From: JANNRA01 sp031401035
GTDB lineage: Bacteria; Desulfobacterota; Binatia; HRBIN30; CADEER01
Direction: 5' to 3'
DNA: 35,816 bases
Assembly: GCA_031401035.1 (NCBI GenBank)
Contig: JANNRA010000056.1
Span: forward strand, 1-35,816
Below, one piece after another: positions 21,794-29,169 of the stretch. Under the pieces are notes generated by a model that saw only the letters and a list, made by a program, of their open reading frames with translations, was not told where the DNA came from and did not search any database. The position numbers and the translations under genes were made by a program. Within the stretch, counting starts at the first letter, position 1. Every line of letters begins with the position of its first letter.

Positions 21794-23992
21794 ATGTCTG
21801 CATCGGTTACGCTAATCGTGGCGGCCATCCTGGGCCTTCCTCTCGTGACGTGCTTGCTCGTCTCGCCCGCGCTGGCGGTCCAGTTTCAGACCGCGACTAC
21901 CGTCGGGCCGGTGCCCAAAGTCGAAAGCTTGACGTTGGTTGCTGTCGGCCCGGAGGATCCTGATCCGGCGAGCAACGCTGACGGAGCTGTTTACGGTGCC
22001 GACGCCTACACGGGCGCCGTCTGGCGTGTCCGGTTCAACAGTTCGAGAACCGTCCTCGACCAGCTCAAGGTCATCGATCTGAACGGAAGCGGGTCAACAG
22101 GCTCTGTCAATGCGGTCCTTGGGATCGCCTTCGACCCGTCCTCGCACGCGGCCGGGCCTATCCGCCTGTACCTCGCTTATGCAGACGACAACTCCGCACC
22201 GTTCAACGGAAAGATCGCACGCGCGGAGAGTACGAACGGCGGCGCCAGCTATACCGTCAACGAAGACTTCATCACCGGACTTCCGCGCTCTAGCTTCAAC
22301 CATCAGACCAACGGTCTGGCGTTTGGTCCAGACGGTTGCCTCTACATTGCCCAGGGCGGCAACTCCAACGTTGGATACCATCCCGAGTTTGCGGAGTCGC
22401 GCATGTCGGGCACCATCCTGCGCGCCTGCTTCAACCTCTCGAACGGGGCGCTCGATCCCGCCTTCGACGGCAACTGCGGGTCAGGAAACACGCAGGAGGC
22501 GTGCAGCATCAAGGTGTACGCGTCCGGCCTGCGCAACCCCTACGACCTGGTGTGGCATTCGAAGGGGTTCCTCTACGCGACCGACAACGACGCAGAAGGT
22601 CCCGCCGTCGACGGAGGCTGCGCCGCCCCGGCCAACGCGTTCGGCTGTCCCTGCCAGGTGGGGCCCACAACGCCAACCGGCGATGAGATCAATCTCATCG
22701 AGCAGGGCAAGTACTACGGGTCGCCCAACCCGTATCTTGCAAATCCCTCGGCGAATCAGTGTCAGGGCGGCACGGAGGGCGGCGACTCGTGCGGCGTCGG
22801 TGATCCCTGTCCCGGCGGCATGTGCAGCAACCTGGCCAGTCTGTGCACGACGGCGGACAGCGGCCTCTGCGATCAGGACGTGCAGTGTCTGTTCTTCAAA
22901 TCGGGCCACACGCCGACATCGTCGCAGGACCCGAACAACCTGTACCGCGGCCCAATCAGCACCCCGAATCCCCCGAATCCGAATCTGTGGTTGGACGGAA
23001 TTGCTGAGTACCGGCCGCCGTTCGGCAACCTGCTACAGGGGGGCTTCTGCTCCGATTGGAACGGGCATCTCCTGGTGGCGCCGATCGGCCCCGAAGTGAG
23101 GCGTTTCACGCTGTCCGCCAACGGACAGACCGCGACCGACCAGGGAGAGATCGGCTTCGGCGCCAAGGGCCTCGATGTCGCCGTCGGGGCGGATGGCACA
23201 GCGTATTTCGCCACGGTGGACGACGGCGTAATCCAGTTCATCCGCCCGATCGCACAGCCGACGCCGCAGGCGGCCCACTACTACAAGAGCTGCCCGCCGC
23301 GGCAGACCTGCCGCAACAACACGTGTCAACCGGTCTGCGTCAGCGACTGCAACGTGAACAACGCCGTGGCGATCAACGAGCTCGTGACCGCCGTCGGGAT
23401 TTCGCTCGGCAATACACCGCTAATTCCAGGGTGTCCTGCCAGTGACGCGAACAACAACGGCTCCGTGATGATCAGCGAGTTGATCCAGGGCGTCAACAAC
23501 TCCCTCAACGGCTGCGGCGGCGGCGGGATCAGCGGCTTCAGCGCCCTCTCGACGGTCACCATCGATGTCGGCAGCGGTGCCGCACCGCGTGGCGGGTCGG
23601 TCACGATTCCAATTACCGTGGCGGGCGGTGGTGGCGCAGTGGCGGGCGCGCAGATCGACATCCTCTACTCCCAGGCAGCCTTCAGTATCTCGAATCCGTC
23701 GACGAGTTGCGTCATCGCCAGCCGCCTGCAGGGCACGCATCAGGAGACGGCGTCGCTGCCCACCACGCCAGCCGCACCGAGCGGCAAGAAGCGCCTGCGG
23801 GTCATCGTCATGCCGAGCTTCAGCTCCGTCGGCGGCTTCACCGACGGGCTGATCGCCTCGTGTACGTTCCAGATCAGTGCCTCCGCCCCCACCGGTACTC
23901 ACACGTTGAACGCCGAACGGCAGGAGGCCGGCAGCAGCGCAGGAGGGACAATCGGATCCGTCGCCGACGACGGATCAATCACTGTGCAGTAG
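21794..23992 (+). CDS. Secreted beta-propeller (glucose/sorbosone dehydrogenase-like) with dockerin and cohesin-like domains
   Basis: A 732-residue exported protein. Residues 1-28 are a signal peptide ending PALA. Residues about 45-500 resemble a six-bladed GSDH/NHL-type propeller (NHQTNGLAFGPDGCLYIAQGG, YASGLRNPYDLVWH, GDEINLI, GFCSDWNGHLLVA), with a Cys-rich insert at about 315-370. At about 515-580 are two dockerin-like calcium loops: DCNVNNAVAINELV, then DANNNGSVMISELI, closing SLNGC. Residues 590-732 look like a cohesin domain (VTIPITVAGGGGAVAGAQIDILYS). Having dockerin and cohesin-like modules in one chain is notable. It is less GC-rich than adjacent genes. The stop abuts a truncated ettA. 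The start at 21794 has a GGAGGGG site. Confidence 0.82.
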   Translation: MSASVTLIVAAILGLPLVTCLLVSPALAVQFQTATTVGPVPKVESLTLVAVGPEDPDPASNADGAVYGADAYTGAVWRVRFNSSRTVLDQLKVIDLNGSGSTGSVNAVLGIAFDPSSHAAGPIRLYLAYADDNSAPFNGKIARAESTNGGASYTVNEDFITGLPRSSFNHQTNGLAFGPDGCLYIAQGGNSNVGYHPEFAESRMSGTILRACFNLSNGALDPAFDGNCGSGNTQEACSIKVYASGLRNPYDLVWHSKGFLYATDNDAEGPAVDGGCAAPANAFGCPCQVGPTTPTGDEINLIEQGKYYGSPNPYLANPSANQCQGGTEGGDSCGVGDPCPGGMCSNLASLCTTADSGLCDQDVQCLFFKSGHTPTSSQDPNNLYRGPISTPNPPNPNLWLDGIAEYRPPFGNLLQGGFCSDWNGHLLVAPIGPEVRRFTLSANGQTATDQGEIGFGAKGLDVAVGADGTAYFATVDDGVIQFIRPIAQPTPQAAHYYKSCPPRQTCRNNTCQPVCVSDCNVNNAVAINELVTAVGISLGNTPLIPGCPASDANNNGSVMISELIQGVNNSLNGCGGGGISGFSALSTVTIDVGSGAAPRGGSVTIPITVAGGGGAVAGAQIDILYSQAAFSISNPSTSCVIASRLQGTHQETASLPTTPAAPSGKKRLRVIVMPSFSSVGGFTDGLIASCTFQISASAPTGTHTLNAERQEAGSSAGGTIGSVADDGSITVQ

Positions 23993-24223
23993 CTGCACGC
24001 CCTCGAGGACGCGCTGCTCGGCTTCGCCGGCTGCGTCGTCGTCATCACGCACGACCGCTGGTTCCTCAACCGCATCGCCACGCACATGCTCGCCTTCGAG
24101 GGCGACAGCCACGTCGAGTGGTTCGAGGGCAACTACCAGGACTACGATGCCGACCTGCATCGCCGCCGCGGCACGGATGCGGACCAGCCGCATCGGCTCA
24201 AGTTCAAGCCGCTGCAGCGCTGA
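23993..24223 (+). pseudogene. ettA: 3' fragment of ettA (ABC-F translational throttle factor)
   Basis: Reading from 23993, 76 codons and a TGA encode the C-terminal end of EttA. The opening LHALEDALLGFAGCVVVITH, with the D-loop/H-loop His of the second ABC domain, is followed by DRWFLNRIATHMLAFEGDSH, then WFEGNYQDYDADLHRRRG and a basic end LKFKPLQR. Full EttA is about 555 residues, so roughly 86% is missing. There is no start codon, ribosome site or Walker motif, and similarity stops exactly at the stop codon of the preceding gene. It is either a remnant left by a rearrangement that brought in the lower-GC block on its left, or an assembly join. Confidence 0.88.
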
Positions 24224-24238
24224 GAAGAGAAGACTGCA

Positions 24239-24276
24239 ACACGGAGGCACCGAGGAGCGGAGGCTCGCGGAGGAGA
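24239..24276 (+). repeat. ACACGGAGG-type repeat fragment supplying the rnhA leader
   Basis: ACACGGAGGCACCGAGGAGC and the following purine-rich bases resemble the inner arms of the 225-442 element. Its last GGAGGAG serves as the ribosome site for the GTG start of rnhA at 24278. It is a partial relative, not a complete element. Confidence 0.55.
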
Positions 24277-24277
24277 A

Positions 24278-24997
24278 GTGGACAGGATCATTGTGTTTAC
24301 GGACGGGGCGGCGAAGGGGAATCCGGGCCCTGGCGGCTGGGGGGCGGTGCTGGCGCGTCTGGATCGGGTGCGCGAGCTGGGCGGGCGGAGCGCGCACACG
24401 ACCAATAACCAGATGGAGATGACGGCGCCGCTCGAAGCGCTGCGGGCGCTGCGCGGGGTCGACGGCGTGGTGGCGATGCACGCCGACTCGACCTACGTCA
24501 TCCAGGGCATCACGCAGTGGATTCACGGCTGGCGGCGGCGCGGCTGGCTCACCGCCGACGGCAAGCCGGTGCTGAACCGGGAGCTGTGGGAGGCGCTGGC
24601 CGTGGAGGTGGCGGCGCGCGGGCGCGGCGGCGTGCAGTGGCATTGGGTGCGCGGACACGCGGCGGTGCCCGGCAACGAGCGCGCGGACGAGATCGCCTCC
24701 GGCTTCGCGGCCGGAGAGCCGGTTGCGCTCTACGACGGGTCGCTGCTCGACTATCCGATCGCGCTGCACGATCTGCCCGACGACACCTCGGTGCCGAAGC
24801 GGCCGGCCGGCGGCGCGCGTAGCAAGCCGGCGCCGGCATACTCGTACCTGAGCGTCGTCGACGGCGTCGCCGTGCGCCATGCGACCTGGGCGGAGTGCGA
24901 GCGGCGCGTCAAAGGCGTCTCCGGGGCGAAGTTCAAGAAGGCGATGAGCGCCGAGGACGAGCAGGCGATCCTGCAGGGCTGGGGCGCGCGGCTCTGA
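24278..24997 (+). CDS. rnhA: Ribonuclease HI with C-terminal viroplasmin (hybrid-binding-like) domain
   Basis: A 239-residue enzyme that cuts RNA in RNA-DNA hybrids. The RNase H domain (about 1-145) has the DEDD set: FTDGAAKGNPGPGG (Asp9), NNQMEMTAPLEAL (Glu), MHADSTYVIQGI (Asp70) and GNERADEIAS (Asp about 136). The catalytic flexible-loop motif WVRGHAAVPGN is also present. After a linker, residues about 187-236 (YLSVVDGVAVRHATWAECER through GAKFKKAM) match the small caulimovirus VI/RNase H1 hybrid-binding fold. That module is better known at the N-terminus of RNase H1; here it is at the C-terminus. The start is GTG at 24278 with GGAGGAG upstream. Ancestrally it probably lay just behind ettA. 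Confidence 0.92.
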   Translation: MDRIIVFTDGAAKGNPGPGGWGAVLARLDRVRELGGRSAHTTNNQMEMTAPLEALRALRGVDGVVAMHADSTYVIQGITQWIHGWRRRGWLTADGKPVLNRELWEALAVEVAARGRGGVQWHWVRGHAAVPGNERADEIASGFAAGEPVALYDGSLLDYPIALHDLPDDTSVPKRPAGGARSKPAPAYSYLSVVDGVAVRHATWAECERRVKGVSGAKFKKAMSAEDEQAILQGWGARL

Positions 24998-25023
24998 ACG
25001 CGGCAGGCGCTGCAAGTGGGCAG

Positions 25024-25060
25024 CCAGCCGGTACCGCCGGCGTCTCGCCCGCGGTCCCGG
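25024..25060. repeat. Dispersed palindrome, copy B, degenerate
   Basis: CCGGTACCGCCGGCGTCTCG and the following CCCGCGGTCCCGGCTGG match the family consensus with several changes in the left arm. It lies 26 bases after the rnhA stop codon, in the 233-base gap before the di-haem protein gene. Nothing else recognisable is in that gap. Confidence 0.7.
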
Positions 25061-25230
25061 CTGGGGAACCGTACGCGCGCGCCGCGTGTCGCATTTCGCC
25101 GTCTTTTGGCGTCCTCTCCGCCATGCCACCGCCGCTGCGCCGTGCCGGCGCCCCCCTGCTGACCGCCGCGGCCGCTGGCACCCCGGTTGCACCACGCAGC
25201 GGCGTGCCCTCCCCCACGCGCCGCCGTGAC

Positions 25231-28200
25231 ATGTGGTCTGCCGTGGCGACGGCCCTGCTGATCGCCGCCCTCGCCGCCCCGCTGGCCGCGCAGCCGGTTC
25301 CCTACGATATCGTCTACGTGCGCCAGCCGCGCTTCGGGGCCAACACCAACACCACCTGGCCGGAGGTCGCCCACCCGGCGAGCATCGATCCCGGCGCCGA
25401 CCTCATGCTGCTGCACCCGAATGGCAGCGAGGAAGTCCTGGTCGCCGGCGGCGTCGGCGCGGTCACCGATCCGTTCGTCTCCTTCGACGCGCAGTGGGTC
25501 TACTACAGCCTCTTTTACGACGCGCGGCAGCAGGCGGTGAACTACCAGCGTGGCCTGCCCTACCTCGGCGCCGACATTTTCCGCATCAACCTACAGAGCC
25601 GCCAGATCGAGCAGCTCACCTTCCAGGAGTTCACCCCCAACACCGGCGCCGGCCGCTTCGACGAGTCCAACCCAGTCGATCCGCCCAACCAGTACGATCG
25701 CCTCGGCTACGGGATCCTCAACCTCGGCCCGGCGCCGCTGGCCGGCGGCCGCATCGCCTTCACCTCGAATCGCAACGGTTTCGTGCCGCCGCGCGGTCTG
25801 ACCACCCCGACGCTGCAGCTCTTCGTCATGGACGCCGACGGTGCGAACGTGACGCAGATCGCGCCGATGAACATCGGCAGCGCCCTGCATCCGACGCCGC
25901 TGCGCGACGGCCGGCTGATGTTCAGCACCCTCGAGTCACAGGGCCTGCGCGACGGCCGCATGTGGGGCCTCTGGTCGATCTGGCCCGACGGTCGCCACTG
26001 GGCGCCGGTGGTCAGCGCCTTCCGCGGCGGCCAGGCGTTCCACTTCATGACCCAGCTCGCCAACGAAGACCTGGTGGTCACCGATTACTACAACCTCAAC
26101 AACAACGGCTTCGGCGCCTTCTACCGCATGCCGCTGGCGCCGCCGGCCGGTACGCCGGCCTTCCACTCGGCGTTCCCGCCGGACAATCCGCCCATCGCGC
26201 AAACGGTCGGTGGCGGCTTCTCCTACCCGTTCACGATGCCGTTCACGCCCTACGGCATGCACTCGATCACGCCGTTCACGCACGGCAACGACGAGGCGGC
26301 GCCGCTCGGCGCCGGCGGCACGCGCGTCGGCAAGGTCACCCACCCCAGCGCCGCGCCGGGCGGCGACCTGCTCGCCGTCTGGTCGCCGGGCCCGTGCAAC
26401 GATCTCAACCGGCCGACGACGCTGCCCTACTACGACGCCGGCCTGTACCTGATCCGCGGCGGCAATCCGGTCAACGCGCCGGGCGAGTTGGTGCTGCTGA
26501 AGAACCACCCCAACTACAACGAAGCCTGGCCACGCGCCGTCGTCACCTACGCCGCCGTGCACGGCGTCGCCGAACCCGCCCTGCTGCCGTGGCTGCCGAA
26601 CGACGGCACGCAGCACGCGCTGCTGCCCGCCGGCACGCCGCACGGCCTGGTCGGCTCGAGCAGCCTGTACAAACGCGAGAGCTTCCCCGGCCTGATCACA
26701 CCGTGGTCGGACAGCTTCGACGGCCTCGACGCCTTCAACACGCTCGAGAACGATCAGAGCAGCAACTGGTTCACGCAGGGCGCCGACGCCGGGCGGTACG
26801 CGAACAGTGACATCTGGGCGGTGCGCATCGTCGGCATGGAGCCCAACACGCACCGCAGCTACGGCCCCAATGGCGGCCCGAGCGGCGGCCAGCGCTTCTT
26901 CAGCCATGCCATGGAGAAGCTGCGCATTCTGGGCGAGATCCCGCTGCGCAAGACCGACGTCATGGGCCGCCCGCTGCTCGACCCGGAGGGCAACCCCGAC
27001 ACCAGCTTCCTGGTCAAGCTGCCGGCCGACTCGCCGTTCACGTTCCAGACCCTCGACCGCAACGGCATGGTGCTCAACGTCGCGCAGACCTGGCATCAGG
27101 TGCGCCCCGGCGAGGTGCGCACCGACTGCGGCGGCTGCCACGCGCACAGCCAGCAGCCGCTCGACTTTGCCACCACCGCCGCGGCGCGGCCGGGCTACCC
27201 CGTGCGCGACCTCAATGCGTCGACGCCGCTGCTGACGCGCGATGCGCAGGGCCAACCGGCGCTGCGCGAGGTGATGGCGCCGCTGGTGACAATCGAGTTC
27301 CTACGCGACATCCGCCCGCTGCTGCAGCGCAGCTGTGTGCCCTGCCATAGCGGCGCCACTCCGCCCGGCAACCTGCGCCTCGACGACACCGCGATCCTCA
27401 ACGACGGCCTGCCAGCCGACTACGCGCGCCTGGCCGACGACCAGGGCTTTCGCTGGGGCCACCCGCCGGTGATCAACTACGCGTGGCGGCAGACCAACGC
27501 CAGTCGCTACGTGCGCATGTTCCAGAGCCGCCGCAGCCTGCTGATGTGGAAGCTGTACGGCCAGCGGCTCGATGGCTGGAGCAACGGCGACCATCCGACC
27601 GAGACGATGCCGGGCAACGCCGCGACGCTGCCGGCCGGCGTCAACGCCAGCGCCGCCGATCTCGACTTCACCGGGATGATGATGCCGCCGCCGGGCAGCG
27701 GCGTGCCGCCGCTGAGCGAGGACGAGAAGATGACCTTCGCGCGCTGGATCGACCTCGGCGCGCCGATCGACTGGGACGAGAGCGCCTACGGCTGGTTCCT
27801 CGACGACCTGCGTCCGGCGCTCGACGTCAGCCTGCCGCGGCCGGGCGTCAACCTCGGGCCGCTGGCGCAACTGCGCCTCGGCGCCGCCGACGCGCACAGC
27901 GGCGTTGCCTGGACGACGTTGTCGATCACCGCCGACTTCGCGATCAACGGCCGCGCTGCCGCCACCGAACTCGCCGACCTGGTGCAGGACGGCGGCGACG
28001 GCATCCGTACGCTCGCACTCAGCCCGCCCATCGCCAGCCGCGCCAGCGGTACGCTGCGCGTCGCCATCGAAGACGTGCAGGGCAACGTGACGCGCGTCGC
28101 GCGCCGTTTCGCAGTGCAGGCCGCCGGCGGAGCGAGTCCGATGCCGAGTACCACGCCGCCGCCGACGGCGACACCGAGCGCGACGCGCCCGCCGCCGACG

Positions 28201-29169
28201 CCGAGCGCGAGCGCGACGCCGACCCGCACCGGAACCGCCACCGTGACGCGCACGCCCACCGTCGCCGCCAGCCTCGCCGGCCGCGTCCGCTACTACCGCG
28301 GCGACCGCGGCGTGGGCGGCGTGACGCTGGCCGGAGCGACCAGCACCGCCGACGGGACGTTTACCGTCGCCACCGGCCTCGACGCCGCCGTCACCCTGCT
28401 GCCGCAACGCCTCGGCGGCTTCAACGGCGGCGTCACCGCTCTCGATGCCGCGCACATCCTGCAGGCCGTCGCCGGTCTGCGCCGCCTCGATGCGTCGCAG
28501 GCCCTGGCCTGCGACACCACCGGCAACGGCACCCTGAGCACCCTCGACGCGACGCGCATCCTGGAGTTCAGCGTCGGCATGCGCGCCCGCCTGCCGGTCG
28601 CCCAGGCGTGCGCCTCCGACTGGCTGTTCCTGCCCGAGCCGGCGGCTGCCGGCGGCCAGACGGTCACCCAGCCGTCGCTCCACGGCGCCTGCACCCCCGG
28701 GGCGGTCACCTTCGCCGCCCTGCCCGCCTCGGCCGCCGGGCAGGATTTCCGCGCCGCGCTGTTCGGCGACTGCACGGGCAACTGGCAGACGGGGACGGCG
28801 CTGCGCCGCGTACGCGCCGCGGCGCCGCGCATCGCCATCGGTCCCGGTCGCGTCGTGCGGCGGCAGTTGCGCGTACCGGTGCGCGTGCGCGGCGGCGACG
28901 GACTGGCCCTCGAACTGGCGCTGGGCGTCGATGCGGCACGTGCCGCGCTGCGCGGCGCGCGCGTCGGCGGGATGCGGCCCGATGTCGCGCTGCTGACGGC
29001 GCACGACGGCACGACGGCGCGGGTCGCGATCGTCTCGGCGACGGGCCTCGGCGCGTTGCGCCTGACGCTGCTGTTCGAGCTGATCGAGTCGAGCGCGGGT
29101 GATGCGTTGATCTCGTCGGCCGCGGCGATGATCGACGACGCAGCGGTCGCGGTAAGGCACATCCCCTGA
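25231..29169 (+). CDS. Secreted di-haem HzsA-related protein with beta-propeller, Thr/Pro linker and dockerin-like repeats
   Basis: A 1312-residue exported protein. Residues 1-21 are a signal peptide (ALLIAALAAPLAAQP). Residues about 25-600 look like a TolB/HzsA-type propeller (DIFRINLQSRQIEQLTF, RIAFTSNRNGF, FVMDADGANVTQI). Two c-type haem sites follow: CGGCH (633-637) and CVPCH (702-706), within a cytochrome region ending near EKMTFARWIDLGAP. A Pro/Thr/Ser linker spans about 970-1010. Dockerin-like repeats occupy about 1063-1115 (GGVTALDAAHILQAV, then CDTTGNGTLSTLDATRIL), and the C-terminal beta region is cohesin-like. HzsA-like proteins include the hydrazine synthase alpha subunit, but no hydrazine synthase partners are here, so only a periplasmic or extracellular redox role is inferred. 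The start at 25231 places the signal peptide at the terminus. Confidence 0.85.
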   Translation: MWSAVATALLIAALAAPLAAQPVPYDIVYVRQPRFGANTNTTWPEVAHPASIDPGADLMLLHPNGSEEVLVAGGVGAVTDPFVSFDAQWVYYSLFYDARQQAVNYQRGLPYLGADIFRINLQSRQIEQLTFQEFTPNTGAGRFDESNPVDPPNQYDRLGYGILNLGPAPLAGGRIAFTSNRNGFVPPRGLTTPTLQLFVMDADGANVTQIAPMNIGSALHPTPLRDGRLMFSTLESQGLRDGRMWGLWSIWPDGRHWAPVVSAFRGGQAFHFMTQLANEDLVVTDYYNLNNNGFGAFYRMPLAPPAGTPAFHSAFPPDNPPIAQTVGGGFSYPFTMPFTPYGMHSITPFTHGNDEAAPLGAGGTRVGKVTHPSAAPGGDLLAVWSPGPCNDLNRPTTLPYYDAGLYLIRGGNPVNAPGELVLLKNHPNYNEAWPRAVVTYAAVHGVAEPALLPWLPNDGTQHALLPAGTPHGLVGSSSLYKRESFPGLITPWSDSFDGLDAFNTLENDQSSNWFTQGADAGRYANSDIWAVRIVGMEPNTHRSYGPNGGPSGGQRFFSHAMEKLRILGEIPLRKTDVMGRPLLDPEGNPDTSFLVKLPADSPFTFQTLDRNGMVLNVAQTWHQVRPGEVRTDCGGCHAHSQQPLDFATTAAARPGYPVRDLNASTPLLTRDAQGQPALREVMAPLVTIEFLRDIRPLLQRSCVPCHSGATPPGNLRLDDTAILNDGLPADYARLADDQGFRWGHPPVINYAWRQTNASRYVRMFQSRRSLLMWKLYGQRLDGWSNGDHPTETMPGNAATLPAGVNASAADLDFTGMMMPPPGSGVPPLSEDEKMTFARWIDLGAPIDWDESAYGWFLDDLRPALDVSLPRPGVNLGPLAQLRLGAADAHSGVAWTTLSITADFAINGRAAATELADLVQDGGDGIRTLALSPPIASRASGTLRVAIEDVQGNVTRVARRFAVQAAGGASPMPSTTPPPTATPSATRPPPTPSASATPTRTGTATVTRTPTVAASLAGRVRYYRGDRGVGGVTLAGATSTADGTFTVATGLDAAVTLLPQRLGGFNGGVTALDAAHILQAVAGLRRLDASQALACDTTGNGTLSTLDATRILEFSVGMRARLPVAQACASDWLFLPEPAAAGGQTVTQPSLHGACTPGAVTFAALPASAAGQDFRAALFGDCTGNWQTGTALRRVRAAAPRIAIGPGRVVRRQLRVPVRVRGGDGLALELALGVDAARAALRGARVGGMRPDVALLTAHDGTTARVAIVSATGLGALRLTLLFELIESSAGDALISSAAAMIDDAAVAVRHIP

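Noticed and set aside
21794..23992. Cellulosome scaffold or enzyme
   Set aside because: Dockerin- and cohesin-like modules are present, but there is no glycoside hydrolase, carbohydrate-binding module or scaffoldin repeat array in the window.
25231..29169. Hydrazine synthase / anammox gene
   Set aside because: Only distant HzsA-like architecture with two haem motifs is seen. The other hydrazine synthase subunits and anammox genes are missing, and the dockerin tail is atypical.
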